The notes under the pieces were generated by a model. That model did not search any database, was not told where the DNA came from, and worked only from the letters and a program-made list of their open reading frames with translations. Below, piece after piece: positions 1 through 9,216 of a DNA stretch of 64,000 nt (positions are counted from its first letter, which is position 1; every line of letters begins with the position of its first letter). The stretch lies in the NCBI RefSeq assembly GCF_009363555.1, contig NZ_CP045372.1, positions 620,001 to 684,000 on the forward strand, written 5' to 3'. Source of the stretch: Sulfitobacter sp. THAF37. Its GTDB lineage: Bacteria; Pseudomonadota; Alphaproteobacteria; Rhodobacterales; Rhodobacteraceae. The position numbers and the translations under genes are program-made.

Positions 1-1599
1 GTGGACGATATTCTTGAAAGAGCACGCACTTCGGTGCGCGAGTTGGTCAGCCGCGATGGCCGGGTTGCAGCAGACCTGATCGAACAGAACCAGACTGCCG
101 CCCACGGGCTGGCCTGGCTGGCGACCTACGCACAATCCCTTCGCCAGATGCAGAAATGGGCCGAAGCCCTGAATAAGGACGGCAAGTTCGGCGAGGCCGA
201 GCAGCTTATCCACCAGATCGCCTTTGGCGAATACCTCTGGCAGATTTACGGCGGCATCCAGATGAACCAGGGCGAGATCCTGCGCCTTCAGGACCTTGGC
301 CTGTCGCAGGACGATGCGCGCAGTCTGATGGCGCCCGCGATCATGACCCTGACCCAGGGCGGCAACACGCAGGCGGCGCGCAGCCGTCTCGTCGCCCTGA
401 TGCAGGACCACGCCGCCAACATCACAGTCGGCGCAACCGGGCTCGACGAAGAGCTTGAGATGATTCGCGAGCAGTTCCGCCGCTATGCGGTGGAAAAGGT
501 CGAACCCCACGCCCACGATTGGCACCTGAAAGACGAACTGATCCCGATGGAGGTGATCACCGAACTGGCCGAAATGGGCGTCTTCGGCCTGACCATTCCA
601 GAGGAATACGGCGGCTTTGGCCTGTCCAAGGCTTCCATGTGTGTCGTCTCGGAAGAACTGTCGCGCGGATACATCGGCGTCGGATCCCTTGGCACCCGTT
701 CAGAGATCGCGGCAGAGCTGATCATCGCGGGCGGCACGGCGGAGCAGAAGGAAAAATGGCTGCCCCGCATCGCCTCGGCCGAAACGCTGCCAACGGCGGT
801 CTTTACCGAACCCAACACCGGCTCCGATCTGGGCAGCCTGCGCACCCGTGCGGTAAAGGACGGCGAAGATTACCGCATCACCGGCAACAAGACCTGGATT
901 ACCCACGCCGCGCGCACGCATGTCATGACACTCCTGGCCAGAACCGATCCGGAGACCACCGATTACCGGGGGCTGTCCATGTTCCTGGCCGAAAAGACCC
1001 CCGGCACCGACACCGACCCCTTCCCGACCGAGGGAATGACCGGCGGCGAGATTGAAGTGCTGGGCTACCGCGGCATGAAGGAATACGAACTGGGCTTCGA
1101 CGGCTTCCATGTAAAAGGTGAGAACCTGCTCGGCGGTGAAGAAGGCAAGGGCTTCAAACAACTGATGGAGACCTTCGAATCCGCCCGCATCCAGACCGCC
1201 GCGCGCGCCATCGGCGTGGCACAGTCCGCGCTGGACATCTCCATGCAATATGCTCAGGACCGGAAGCAGTTTGGCAAATCGCTGATCAACTTCCCCCGCG
1301 TATCGTCAAAACTGGCCATGATGGCAGTGGAAATCATGGTGGCGCGCCAGCTCACATATTTCTCTGCCTTCGAAAAGGATGAAGGCCGGCGGTGCGACGT
1401 TGAGGCCGGGATGGCAAAGCTGCTGGGGGCGCGGGTCGCCTGGGCCGCCGCAGACAATGGCCTGCAAATCCACGGCGGCAACGGATTTGCCCTGGAATAC
1501 AAGATCAGCCGCGTGCTCTGCGATGCCCGCATCCTTAACATTTTCGAGGGTGCCGCCGAGATCCAGGCTCAGGTTATCGCCAGACGGCTGCTGGGCTGA
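1..1599 (+). CDS. mcd: (2S)-methylsuccinyl-CoA dehydrogenase (5' end uncertain)
   Basis: This is an acyl-CoA dehydrogenase-superfamily flavoprotein. It should oxidise (2S)-methylsuccinyl-CoA to mesaconyl-CoA in the ethylmalonyl-CoA pathway for acetyl-CoA assimilation. Residues 1-140 form a helical N-terminal extension (HGLAWLATYAQSLRQM) that ordinary acyl-CoA dehydrogenases lack and that marks the Mcd group. The ACAD fold follows from about residue 145, with the FAD/substrate motif FTEPNTGSDLGS and the C-terminal QIHGGNGF and FEGAAEIQ motifs. It is 532 aa here, against roughly 550 in characterised Mcd proteins. A GTG occupies base 1, so the true start may lie outside the window. The pathway partner mcl1 lies at 56.6 kb. 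A generic short-chain acyl-CoA dehydrogenase is the alternative but fits the N-terminus poorly. Confidence 0.9.
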   Translation: MDDILERARTSVRELVSRDGRVAADLIEQNQTAAHGLAWLATYAQSLRQMQKWAEALNKDGKFGEAEQLIHQIAFGEYLWQIYGGIQMNQGEILRLQDLGLSQDDARSLMAPAIMTLTQGGNTQAARSRLVALMQDHAANITVGATGLDEELEMIREQFRRYAVEKVEPHAHDWHLKDELIPMEVITELAEMGVFGLTIPEEYGGFGLSKASMCVVSEELSRGYIGVGSLGTRSEIAAELIIAGGTAEQKEKWLPRIASAETLPTAVFTEPNTGSDLGSLRTRAVKDGEDYRITGNKTWITHAARTHVMTLLARTDPETTDYRGLSMFLAEKTPGTDTDPFPTEGMTGGEIEVLGYRGMKEYELGFDGFHVKGENLLGGEEGKGFKQLMETFESARIQTAARAIGVAQSALDISMQYAQDRKQFGKSLINFPRVSSKLAMMAVEIMVARQLTYFSAFEKDEGRRCDVEAGMAKLLGARVAWAAADNGLQIHGGNGFALEYKISRVLCDARILNIFEGAAEIQAQVIARRLLG

Positions 1600-1617
1600 C
1601 GAACGGGTAACAGGCGT

Positions 1618-2832
1618 TCAGGTCACGAACTGCGAACGGGCCTGTCCAAGGCGCGGGTGCAATCCCCGCGCCAACCATGCCGCCCACAACATTCCGGCCC
1701 CGCAGACTGCGAAGAGCCCGGCAATCGGCATCGCAATCAGGATCACGCCGGCCACCGCGGGGGTGACGATGCCCGACGCATCGCGGTAGCTGGCGTAGAC
1801 CGCCGACATTTCCGTCCGCTCCGAAGGTTTCACCGCCATCAGGAAAGGCAGCGATCCGCAGACATCCAGCATGATCAGCAGAACAGAAGCGAGATAGAGG
1901 CTCGCCACCACCATCCAGGGCGACATCGTCAGCGCCCATCCTCCGACAAAAAATGCGCCTCCTACAGCAAAGGCACCGCTGACCGCATTGCGCACCCCCA
2001 TCCGGCGCACCAGCATCATCAGCAGAGGCGCGGCGAACAAGGTCATGTTCGACGCCGACAGAACCGCCGCGCCGACAGCATTGCCCAGCCCGTTCTCCAC
2101 GCAGAAGATCGGCAGATAGATGATATAGACCCACCAACCGCAGGAGCGGATCACCGCGAACAGCCAGCCCACCACCAGCCGAGGCTGCTGCAGGAACCGT
2201 CCCAGATAGGCCAGCGGTTGCGGCGCATCGGCGCGTGCACGCGCGATCATCTTGCCGTTGCCCAATCGCAGCCTCCAGAACATCGCGATCTGGATCAGTG
2301 CAAACAGGCCCGCCACAATAAAGGGGGCAGGCGCCCACCAGTTCAGCAGCCAGACACCGCTGATCGGCCCGATCACCCAGCTTGGTCCGCTGAACATCAG
2401 TCGAAGGGATTCGGACCGCCCCAGGTTGGTGCGCGCCACGTAGTCCAGCACATAGGCATTCAGACAGACCGCGCAGGTCACTGTCGCAAGGCTCAGGCTT
2501 GCAAGTGCCAGAACGCTCGTCACCGGCATCCCGTTCAGCGCCAGCGCAATCCCCACAAGGTAGAGACACGCGCCTGCGGTATACATCCATCGCCTCGACC
2601 AACGTGTGGCAAGCGACGGCACCAACAGCCCGAAAACCAACGACATCATACCGACGCCAAGATAGATCCAGCTGACAAGGCTCGCATCCGGGAAGGCACG
2701 GTAGATAACGAGCGGCATTACCGACAGCAGCATGCCGCGCACGCCCGCCTCCAACCCGGAGAGGATGGCAAAATCCCGCACCTGCGGCAGCGGCAGATGG
2801 GTCAGTGGCAAAGGAGCGCGGGGCGAGATCAT
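1618..2832 (-). CDS. MFS transporter
   Basis: This is an integral membrane protein of 404 aa with about 12 hydrophobic segments, in the pattern of a major facilitator superfamily permease. Examples are the stretches around GLEAGVRGMLLSVMPLVIY, LVSWIYLGVGMMSLVFGLL and VASLYLASVLLIMLDVCG. An arginine-rich loop (ATRWSRRW) after the second segment is typical of MFS. The start at 2832 (MISPRAPLPL) was chosen because a longer reading frame upstream has a low-complexity Arg/Cys-rich sequence unlike a transporter and would run through the intergenic region and the divergent TetR gene. The substrate cannot be read from sequence. The divergent TetR regulator with a palindrome between the two genes suggests a drug or metabolite exporter under local repression. 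It converges with mcd, 18 bp apart. Confidence 0.75.
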   Translation of the reverse strand: MISPRAPLPLTHLPLPQVRDFAILSGLEAGVRGMLLSVMPLVIYRAFPDASLVSWIYLGVGMMSLVFGLLVPSLATRWSRRWMYTAGACLYLVGIALALNGMPVTSVLALASLSLATVTCAVCLNAYVLDYVARTNLGRSESLRLMFSGPSWVIGPISGVWLLNWWAPAPFIVAGLFALIQIAMFWRLRLGNGKMIARARADAPQPLAYLGRFLQQPRLVVGWLFAVIRSCGWWVYIIYLPIFCVENGLGNAVGAAVLSASNMTLFAAPLLMMLVRRMGVRNAVSGAFAVGGAFFVGGWALTMSPWMVVASLYLASVLLIMLDVCGSLPFLMAVKPSERTEMSAVYASYRDASGIVTPAVAGVILIAMPIAGLFAVCGAGMLWAAWLARGLHPRLGQARSQFVT

Positions 2833-2890
2833 GCCCAGCTTTTGATCACACCCCCTGCATCCCGTCGCGGCATTACGCGACAAACAGCAT

Positions 2891-2912
2891 GTCGGAAACA
2901 ATGTTTCCCGAC
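2891..2912. promoter_or_regulatory. Candidate TetR operator
   Basis: The intergenic region of the divergent MFS/TetR pair contains a perfect 15-bp odd palindrome, GGAAACA-A-TGTTTCC (2894-2908). With a one-base bulge it extends outward to GTC/GAC (2891-2912). It lies 42 bp upstream of the TetR start and 59 bp upstream of the MFS start, where a TetR repressor would act on both. Assignment to this regulator is inference from position. Confidence 0.45.
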
Positions 2913-2953
2913 ACCGCTTGTCACGGCACCGGCGCGGCTCTATCCACTTGCGT

Positions 2954-3481
2954 ATGCCGACGACACGACTCAATTCCGACAACTGGATCGCCGCAGGGTT
3001 TGACGCCCTCCGGCAGGCGGGCCCGCAGGCGCTGGCCGCCGAACCGCTGGCGCGAAGGCTCGGCACGACCAAGGGCTCGTTCTACTGGCACTTCAAGGAC
3101 GTCCCCGCCTATCACGCGGAACTTCTGTCCCGTTGGCGGCAGGACGCGCTGGCACAACTCGAAACGCTGACCCTGCAGGACGGACCGGCAGACCGGCGCC
3201 TGCGCGATTTCGGTCGGGCCATGCTGACCGATCGGAGCGAACCCTCTCTGCGGCTATGGGCGCAGACCCTGCCGGAAGTCGGTCGCGCGCTGGCACATGT
3301 GGATGCGGCGCGCCTGTCCTACCTCGAAAGCCTGCTGCGGCAGCTTGGCCTGGGCAACCCCGATTTCGCCCGCGCGCTGCTGGCCTCCCTCGTCGGCCTG
3401 CCCCAGGTGGCGGCTCCGGAGCCGGACAGTGCAGGGGCCGCCTTCGATGTCCTCGTCGATACGGTGCTCGCTCTCCAATGA
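2954..3481 (+). CDS. TetR/AcrR family transcriptional regulator
   Basis: This is a 175-aa protein with an N-terminal TetR-type helix-turn-helix. The helix-turn-helix covers residues 5-55, with the recognition helix in LARRLGTTKGSFYWHFKD, the classic pattern ending in YxHF/YWHF. The C-terminal ligand domain is variable and gives no substrate. The start at ATG 2954 is uncertain: no clear Shine-Dalgarno is visible, and an in-frame TTG at 2918 would add 12 residues. It is divergent from an MFS gene and probably represses it. Its stop overlaps the start of the downstream META-domain lipoprotein (ATGA), so the two are probably co-transcribed. Confidence 0.8.
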   Translation: MPTTRLNSDNWIAAGFDALRQAGPQALAAEPLARRLGTTKGSFYWHFKDVPAYHAELLSRWRQDALAQLETLTLQDGPADRRLRDFGRAMLTDRSEPSLRLWAQTLPEVGRALAHVDAARLSYLESLLRQLGLGNPDFARALLASLVGLPQVAAPEPDSAGAAFDVLVDTVLALQ

Positions 3482-3876
3482 TCCGCTGCATCCTGTTCGT
3501 GTTTACGGGTCTGCTGGTCCTCACCGGCTGCGACGGCGATGAAACGGTGCGCGGTCATGGCGGGGGGGACACGGAATGGCGGCTCGTCGAACTCCGAGGG
3601 GTCGCATTCACCGCCACGGCAACCATGACATTCCCCGAAAAAGGCAGGATCACCGGCGAAGGCCCCTGCAACCGGTACTCTGCCACCAATACCGCCCCCT
3701 ACCCGCGGTTCGACGCTGGCCCGGTCGCCGCCACCCGACGCGCCTGTCCCGAGCTTGCGGCCGAAACGGCATTCTTCAACGCACTCGCCTCCGCGACGCT
3801 GTCCGAAGTCGGGACCGATACGCTGATCCTCTCCGATGACGACGGCGCCTTGCTGACGTTCAAAGCTGACGGCTGA
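3478..3876 (+). CDS. META domain-containing lipoprotein
   Basis: This is a 132-aa protein beginning with a lipoprotein signal peptide. A hydrophobic stretch at residues 4-14 is followed by the lipobox LTGC, with the lipidated cysteine at residue 18. The mature part resembles the META/HslJ domain: a W-R-L-V-E-L opening, then the GPCNRYSA segment and a second cysteine ([10 protein letters not shown]) typical of META domains. Members of this family are outer-membrane or periplasmic stress-linked proteins, and no enzymatic role is known. The ATG overlaps the TetR stop (ATGA). The 3' end overlaps the convergent recO by 17 bp. Confidence 0.7.
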   Translation: MIRCILFVFTGLLVLTGCDGDETVRGHGGGDTEWRLVELRGVAFTATATMTFPEKGRITGEGPCNRYSATNTAPYPRFDAGPVAATRRACPELAAETAFFNALASATLSEVGTDTLILSDDDGALLTFKADG

Positions 3877-4585
3877 ACGCATCCACGAAACGCGCGCGGG
3901 CCTCGGGCAGCGGCTTGTGTCCCAGCGCCCGCGCCAGATGCGCCTCCAGGAAATAACCCGTGGTGCGCAGGGCGATGGCGATCTCGGCATCCTCCGCCGC
4001 CCCCTCTCCGCGCAGCACGTCGGGCAAAGGCAGCAGCCGGTCGACCCAATCGCCCGCCCCCTGCGCCGACACTGCGCGCCCGGTCCTGGGGGAAACATAG
4101 ATCAGCTCTTCGGTTGTGCCTGTGACCGCGCAGGCCGACAGATCCAGCCCGTACCCCATCTCTTCCAGCAGCCCCAGCTCCCATTGCAGGTAGGCCAGCG
4201 GCCAGATGTCGTTCTGGCCCAGTAGGTCCAGCAGGCTTTCCGTCCGGGCATAGAGCGACGGATGCGCCTCTCGCTCCGGCAGGCAGAAGGACAGGATCCC
4301 GGTGACGGCATTCAGCCCCGCCAGCGCCAGCCGGTCCGACATCACCAGCGCCGCCCGGCTGCGCACTGGTTCCACCGTGAAAGCGCCGATATGGTCTTCC
4401 AGCCGGGCGCGCCACGCCACATCAAGTTGCGCGCCGGGCTGCAGATGCGGGGCGATCTTGCGACTGGTCCCCCCGCGCACCACGCCCAGGTGCCTTCCCC
4501 GGGTCGGTGTGAACATCTCGATAATGGCCGAGGTTTCCCCGTGGCGGCGCAACCCCAGCAGGATACCCCGGTCGCGCCACTCCAT
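3860..4585 (-). CDS. recO: DNA repair protein RecO
   Basis: RecO anneals single strands and, with RecR, loads RecA onto SSB-coated gaps in the RecF recombination pathway. The 241-aa length is normal. The N-terminal OB-fold begins with the family opening [24 protein letters not shown], in which a short aromatic-rich start and a GE(T/S) turn are typical. It is followed by the helical domain containing [13 protein letters not shown]. The four-cysteine zinc site of some RecO proteins is not evident. It is the last gene of the minus-strand lepB-rnc-era series. Its ATG overlaps the DUF1491 stop (ATGA at 4585), indicating translational coupling. Confidence 0.92.
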   Translation of the reverse strand: MEWRDRGILLGLRRHGETSAIIEMFTPTRGRHLGVVRGGTSRKIAPHLQPGAQLDVAWRARLEDHIGAFTVEPVRSRAALVMSDRLALAGLNAVTGILSFCLPEREAHPSLYARTESLLDLLGQNDIWPLAYLQWELGLLEEMGYGLDLSACAVTGTTEELIYVSPRTGRAVSAQGAGDWVDRLLPLPDVLRGEGAAEDAEIAIALRTTGYFLEAHLARALGHKPLPEARARFVDAFSRQL

Positions 4586-4914
4586 CAGGCCAGCCCTTCT
4601 TCATCCAACAGATGACGCCCCTGCCGATCCTCCACCTCGATCACCCAAAGGTCGGGATCGAACCCGCGCTGGCGCGTCACGGTGGCATCCACATCCGTCT
4701 CGGGCCCTTTGGCCAGTTCGACCCACCGCCGCTCTCCGGTCATCAGGTCGAAGGATCGCTGAAAAAGCACCGCGGTCCCGTCCAGCATCGACAGCTTGAC
4801 CAGAACCGCCCCGCCCGTGTCGTCCCCATGCGCGACGACAAAGGCCGGAATGTCATGCAGCCGCAACCGCGTCAGATAGGCATCGACCCAGAAGCGCGCG
4901 GTCAAACGAGGCAC
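4585..4914 (-). CDS. DUF1491 family protein
   Basis: This is a small alphaproteobacterial protein of 109 aa with no known biochemical function. It has the family opening [18 protein letters not shown] and a C-terminal [14 protein letters not shown] motif. The start was set at GTG 4914 because GGAGG lies 4 bases upstream and the family sequence begins there. A GTG 33 bases further upstream is in frame but lacks this support. Its position between era and recO, with an ATGA overlap to recO, is a conserved alphaproteobacterial arrangement, which suggests a link to RNA or DNA maintenance. That link is inference from context only. Confidence 0.8.
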   Translation of the reverse strand: MPRLTARFWVDAYLTRLRLHDIPAFVVAHGDDTGGAVLVKLSMLDGTAVLFQRSFDLMTGERRWVELAKGPETDVDATVTRQRGFDPDLWVIEVEDRQGRHLLDEEGLA

Positions 4915-4974
4915 GTAACCTCCGGCTTCATTGTTCCAAAAATACACTCTTTTGGCACAACACCACGGCCAGTA

Positions 4975-5883
4975 TCACCCGTTGCCATCTTTGAAATCCA
5001 GCCCCATCTCGGAATAGCGTTCCGCCTCTTCCAGCCAGTTCGCCCGGACCTTGACCTGCAGGAACAGATGCACGCGACGGCCCAGAAACTCCTCCAGTTC
5101 CTCCCGCGCGGCCTTGCTCACCTGCTTGATGGTCTCGCCCTTGTTGCCCAGAACGATCCCCTTGTGACCGTCACGCAAGACGTAGATCAGCTGGTCGATC
5201 CGTGCCGATCCGTCCTTGCGCTCTTCCCAGCTCTCGGTCTCCACGGTCAGCTGGTAGGGCAACTCCTGGTGCAGCCGCAGGGTCAGCTTCTCACGGGTCA
5301 TCTCTGCGGCGATCATGCGCATCGGCAGGTCCGCGATCTGGTCCTCGGGGTAAAGCCACGGTCCCTCCGGCACCTCGCCCGCCAGCCACTGGCGCAGGGC
5401 ATCCACGCCGTGGCCCCGTTCAGCCGAGATCATGAAGGTTTCGGCAAAATCGTAACGGTCGTTCAGCTCCTTGCTCAGCCCCAGCAGGACAGGCGCCTCC
5501 ACCCGGTCGATCTTGTTGATGGCAAGCGCCACCCGACGGCCCTCGCCGATCTGGGCCAGTCCGTCGAGAATCCGCGCCACGCCTTCGGTCAGGCCCCGGT
5601 GCGCCTCCACCAGCAGGACCACCACGTCGGCATCAGCCGCACCGCCCCAGGCTGCGGCGACCATGGCCCGGTCGAGCCGCCGACGCGGCTGAAACAGGCC
5701 CGGCGTGTCGACGAATACGATCTGCGCCTCGCCTTCCATCGCCACGCCACGGATGCGGGCACGGGTGGTCTGAACCTTGTGGGTCACGATCGACACCTTG
5801 GCCCCCACCATGCGGTTCAGGAGGGTGGACTTGCCCGCGTTGGGCTCTCCGATCAGGGCAACGAAACCGGCGCGGGTGGTCAT
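4975..5883 (-). CDS. era: GTPase Era
   Basis: Era is an essential GTPase that binds the 3' end of 16S rRNA and assists 30S subunit maturation. The protein is 302 aa. The Ras-like G domain has G1 GEPNAGKST (residues 12-20), G3 DTPGLF and G4 NKID. The C-terminal KH RNA-binding domain includes the family motif [11 protein letters not shown] near residue 235. The start overlaps the rnc stop by 4 bp (ATGA at 5880-5883), so the RNA-processing pair rnc-era is translationally coupled. Confidence 0.97.
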   Translation of the reverse strand: MTTRAGFVALIGEPNAGKSTLLNRMVGAKVSIVTHKVQTTRARIRGVAMEGEAQIVFVDTPGLFQPRRRLDRAMVAAAWGGAADADVVVLLVEAHRGLTEGVARILDGLAQIGEGRRVALAINKIDRVEAPVLLGLSKELNDRYDFAETFMISAERGHGVDALRQWLAGEVPEGPWLYPEDQIADLPMRMIAAEMTREKLTLRLHQELPYQLTVETESWEERKDGSARIDQLIYVLRDGHKGIVLGNKGETIKQVSKAAREELEEFLGRRVHLFLQVKVRANWLEEAERYSEMGLDFKDGNG

Positions 5884-6566
5884 CTGTCATTCTCCAGCTG
5901 CTGCAGCAGCATGCTTGCGGCTTCTTGTTCTGCCGCGCGTTTCGACGGTGCGCTGGCGCGCGACCGCTCGCCGTTTTCCAGCCGCGCCTCGATCGTGAAG
6001 ACCGGCGCGTGATCGGGACCGCTGCGATCCGTCTGCACGTACTTTGGCGGGGACAGCTTGCGCGCCTGCGCCCACTCCTGCAAGGCCGTCTTTGCATCCC
6101 TTGCGTCATCCTCCACCGTGGTCAGCCGCGCCCCCCACAGCCGCAGGATCATCTCCTTGGCGGCGTCGAAGCCCCCATCCAGATAAACCGCCGCGATGAC
6201 GGCCTCGATCCCATCCCCGAGAAGCGCCATCTTGCGCCGCCCCCCCGAGATCATTTCGGACCGGCCCAGCTTGAGCACCTTGCCCAGATCGACCTCCCGC
6301 GCGACATCTGCGCAGGTCTCCTTGCGCACCAGCGCGTTGAACCGCGGCGCAAGCTGTCCTTCGGTGGCGCCGGTATCGCGGGCCAGCAATGCTTCGGCCA
6401 TCACCAGACCAAGCACCCGGTCGCCCAGGAACTCCAGCCGCTGGTTGTCATCCCGGTTGGCCGAGGACATGGAGGCATGGGTCACAGCGCGGACCAACAG
6501 CGCGGGGTCGCCGAACCGGTGCCCGAGACGTTCCTGGAACGCCTTGAGGTCGCCGCTCAGTTTCAT
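5880..6566 (-). CDS. rnc: Ribonuclease III
   Basis: RNase III cleaves double-stranded RNA during rRNA precursor and mRNA processing. The protein is 228 aa. The catalytic domain carries the signature [13 protein letters not shown] (residues 42-54), with the acidic metal-binding residues in place, and a second acidic site in [15 protein letters not shown]. The C-terminal dsRNA-binding domain starts near residue 155 ([15 protein letters not shown]). It is ATGA-coupled to both lepB upstream (6563-6566) and era downstream. Confidence 0.97.
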   Translation of the reverse strand: MKLSGDLKAFQERLGHRFGDPALLVRAVTHASMSSANRDDNQRLEFLGDRVLGLVMAEALLARDTGATEGQLAPRFNALVRKETCADVAREVDLGKVLKLGRSEMISGGRRKMALLGDGIEAVIAAVYLDGGFDAAKEMILRLWGARLTTVEDDARDAKTALQEWAQARKLSPPKYVQTDRSGPDHAPVFTIEARLENGERSRASAPSKRAAEQEAASMLLQQLENDR

Positions 6567-7399
6567 TTCACGGCTTTGAAGAACCGGTCGCCGCGCCAGG
6601 TCCAGAAGAACAGCATCGACCGCCCGGCCGAGCTGAACATGATGCGGTCGGCCCGCCCGATGAGGTTCTCGTATGGCACGAAACCGACGCCCCCGGCCTG
6701 CTGCGCGAGCCGGCTGTCGGCGGAGTTGTCGCGGTTGTCACCCATGAAGAAATAATGCCCTTCCGGCACGGTGTAGACCCCGGTGCGGTCGGATTGCTGA
6801 TCGCCGATGTTGAGGACAGCGTGGGACACGCCGTTCGGCAGCGTTTCGATCTGGCGCCCCTTGATGCAGGTGCCCCCTTCGCCCACCGGGCCGTTTTCGC
6901 AGCGCGGGCGCAGCCGTTGCGGCCCCTGCGCGGTCATCTCTTCCTCGAAGGTGCCGTCGTCCCGCATTTCGACCGGTGTGCCGTTGATGTTCAGCACGCC
7001 GGCCTTCACCTGGATGGTATCCCCCGGCAGGCCGATCAGCCGCTTGATATAGTCGCGGCCCGAAACCGGATGGCGGAACACCACCACGTCGCCGCGTTCT
7101 GGCTCGCTGCCGAACAGCCGGGTGTTGTCGCCGTCGAACACGCCGCAGATATCCTTGGCGTCCACCTCGATCCCGAAACGCGGCAGCATGAGGCTGGGAC
7201 AGGAGGCGTAGGAATAGCCGTAGGCCATCTTGTTCACGAACAGGAAATCACCGATCAGCAGGGTTTCCTTCATCGACCCGGAGGGAATCCAGAAGGGCTG
7301 GAAGAACAGCGTGCGGAAAACGCCCGCAATCAGCAGCGCATAGACGATCGTCTTGACGGTTTCGACAAAGGCGTTGCCTGTCTTTTCCTTCTCGGCCAT
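6563..7399 (-). CDS. lepB: Signal peptidase I
   Basis: This is the inner-membrane serine protease that removes signal peptides from Sec- and Tat-exported proteins. It is 278 aa with one N-terminal membrane segment (residues 15-32). The catalytic dyad is visible: Ser42 in PSGSMKETL and Lys119 in [13 protein letters not shown]. The C-terminal [12 protein letters not shown] motif is the family box E. A Shine-Dalgarno (AAGGAAAA) precedes the ATG. It is the promoter-proximal member of the tight lepB-rnc-era group and is separated from acpS by 178 bp, which could hold its own promoter. Confidence 0.96.
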   Translation of the reverse strand: MAEKEKTGNAFVETVKTIVYALLIAGVFRTLFFQPFWIPSGSMKETLLIGDFLFVNKMAYGYSYASCPSLMLPRFGIEVDAKDICGVFDGDNTRLFGSEPERGDVVVFRHPVSGRDYIKRLIGLPGDTIQVKAGVLNINGTPVEMRDDGTFEEEMTAQGPQRLRPRCENGPVGEGGTCIKGRQIETLPNGVSHAVLNIGDQQSDRTGVYTVPEGHYFFMGDNRDNSADSRLAQQAGGVGFVPYENLIGRADRIMFSSAGRSMLFFWTWRGDRFFKAVK

Positions 7400-7577
7400 G
7401 CCAAGTTTTCCTTCTGCTCGGGTTTGGGGCTACATGCGCAGGCGGGGCGCGACTGTCAAGGGAAGCCGGGTTGCGGCGCGGCACCGTCCCCGGCCGCGCG
7501 CCTGGCAAAGCCGGTGGAATGAAGTATTTTTGGCATAAAGAAGCATTGCCCCGCGACAAACCGAAGCGGTGTGCCGG

Positions 7578-7979
7578 TCACGGGAGCGGACGCGCTTCGA
7601 TCACCACGAAGGCCTGCGCCCAAGGGTGATCGTCTGTCAGCGTCACGTGAACGATGGCCTCGTGACCCGGCGGCGTCATATCCTGCAACCGCTGCGCGGC
7701 CCAGCCCGTCACCGACATCACCGGCTGGCCGGAGGCAATGTTGCTGACGGCCATGTCGCGCCAGCTGATCCCCATGCGCAGGCCGGTACCCAGCGCCTTT
7801 GAACAGGCTTCCTTGGCCGCCCAACGTTTGGCATAGGTGCCTGCCACGTCGCGGCGGCGCTCTGACCTGGCCTGCTCTACCTCGGTAAAAACACGGTCGC
7901 GGAAGCGCGCCCCGAAACGATCCAGCGTGCCCTGAATGCGGTCGATATTGGCGAGGTCCGTCCCGATGCCGAGGATCAT
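7578..7979 (-). CDS. acpS: Holo-[acyl-carrier-protein] synthase
   Basis: AcpS transfers 4'-phosphopantetheine from CoA to apo-ACP, activating fatty acid synthesis. The length of 133 aa is typical. The start [15 protein letters not shown] carries the Mg-binding Asp of the GTD motif. The second signature [14 protein letters not shown] contains the essential Glu. The start at 7979 was chosen because it matches the invariant family N-terminus; a longer frame upstream overlaps the preceding gene. The gap to the upstream periplasmic protein is 11 bp, so it belongs to the pdxJ transcription unit. Confidence 0.95.
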   Translation of the reverse strand: MILGIGTDLANIDRIQGTLDRFGARFRDRVFTEVEQARSERRRDVAGTYAKRWAAKEACSKALGTGLRMGISWRDMAVSNIASGQPVMSVTGWAAQRLQDMTPPGHEAIVHVTLTDDHPWAQAFVVIEARPLP

Positions 7980-7990
7980 CACGCCAGTCC

Positions 7991-8440
7991 CTACCGCGAC
8001 AGCCGTGCGTCGATGGCGCCGGTTGCCTGGTTCAGGGTCGCGGTCAACAGCGCGTCGTGGCCGCCCCCGCTTGCCGGATCGTAGCGCTGCACCGACATGG
8101 TAAACCGCAGGCCCGTCGCCGGGTCGTAACTGGCGTCGAGCGTCGAGAAATCGGCATTCCAGAAACCGATGCCGTCCACACCGATTGTCTTGCACTGGCG
8201 ATCACCGATCTCGTTATAGGGCGGCGACAGGATCATCAGGTAGACCGCACCGCCCGCTGGTTCCAGCACATCCATCAAAGCGACGCGCACCTTGCCGTTC
8301 GAAAAGGTCCGCGAAAAGTCCTCCCACGGTTCGACAATTCCCAGCGGCGACATCCGGCCAGCACAATCGCGCACCTCCTGCGCGGCCAGCGGTGCCGCGA
8401 TTGTCGCGCCCAGCAGACAGGCCAGCACCTGGCGCTTCAT
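7991..8440 (-). CDS. Hypothetical exported protein
   Basis: I do not recognise a family. The 149-aa product begins with a clear Sec signal peptide ([22 protein letters not shown]), with likely cleavage after the AxA-like end near residue 20. The mature protein is small and soluble, with two cysteines (RDCAG and RQCKT) that could form a disulphide and a beta-rich composition. It sits between pdxJ (4-bp overlap) and acpS (11 bp). That position makes co-expression with the pdxJ-acpS-lepB unit likely but says nothing about function. Confidence 0.65.
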   Translation of the reverse strand: MKRQVLACLLGATIAAPLAAQEVRDCAGRMSPLGIVEPWEDFSRTFSNGKVRVALMDVLEPAGGAVYLMILSPPYNEIGDRQCKTIGVDGIGFWNADFSTLDASYDPATGLRFTMSVQRYDPASGGGHDALLTATLNQATGAIDARLSR

Positions 8441-9186
8441 GACCTTGCCTCGTCCATCAGGCGGCGCATCTCGGCGATGGCCGGCTCCAGCCCGAGAAAG
8501 ATCGCTTCACCGATCAGGAAATGCCCGATGTTCAGTTCCCGCACCTCGGGAAATGCGGCCACCGCAGACACGGTGTCATAGGTCAGCCCGTGTCCGGCGT
8601 GCACCTCCAGCCCCAGTTCGTGCGCGAAACGCGACATCTCTTCGAGGCCGCGCAATTCCGCCTGCGCCGTGTCAAAACGGCCTTCGGCATAAGCATCGCA
8701 ATAGGCACCGGTGTGCAGCTCGATCACCTCGGCGCCGATCCGGTGCGCCGCTTCGATCTGCCGCTTGTCGGCGGCGATGAAGATCGACACGCGGCAGCCG
8801 GCCTCTCGGAAGGGGGCGATGAAATGCGCCAGCCGGTTCTCCTCCCGCGCGACTTCCAGACCGCCCTCGGTGGTGCGTTCCTCACGCTTTTCAGGCACGA
8901 TGCAAACAGCATGGGGACGGTGGCGCAGCGCGATCTTCTGCATCTCGTCGGTGGCTGCCATCTCGAAATTCAGCGGCACCGTCAACACGTCCATCAGCCC
9001 CTCGATGTCGGCGTCTGAAATGTGGCGGCGGTCTTCGCGCAGATGCGCGGTGATGCCATCGGCGCCCGCCTCCTCGGCGATTTTGGCAGCGCGCAGCGGA
9101 TCTGGATACTGCCCCCCGCGTGCATTGCGGACGGTCGCCACATGGTCGATGTTCACGCCCAGTCTGAGTTTTTTTGGGTCTGCCAT
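8437..9186 (-). CDS. pdxJ: Pyridoxine 5'-phosphate synthase
   Basis: PdxJ condenses 1-deoxyxylulose 5-phosphate with 3-amino-2-oxopropyl phosphate to give pyridoxine phosphate, the last ring-forming step of de novo vitamin B6 synthesis. It is a TIM barrel of 249 aa. The family start KLRLGVNIDHVATVRNAR and the EAGADGITAHLREDRRHI segment with active-site His and Arg are visible. The ATG at 9186 lies six bases from a GGAGG site; the ATG two codons upstream abuts that site and is less likely. It heads the minus-strand pdxJ-hyp-acpS-lepB-rnc-era series. Confidence 0.96.
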   Translation of the reverse strand: MADPKKLRLGVNIDHVATVRNARGGQYPDPLRAAKIAEEAGADGITAHLREDRRHISDADIEGLMDVLTVPLNFEMAATDEMQKIALRHRPHAVCIVPEKREERTTEGGLEVAREENRLAHFIAPFREAGCRVSIFIAADKRQIEAAHRIGAEVIELHTGAYCDAYAEGRFDTAQAELRGLEEMSRFAHELGLEVHAGHGLTYDTVSAVAAFPEVRELNIGHFLIGEAIFLGLEPAIAEMRRLMDEARS

Positions 9187-9216
9187 GTCCATCCTCCGGC
9201 TGTAATTTCGCGCACG

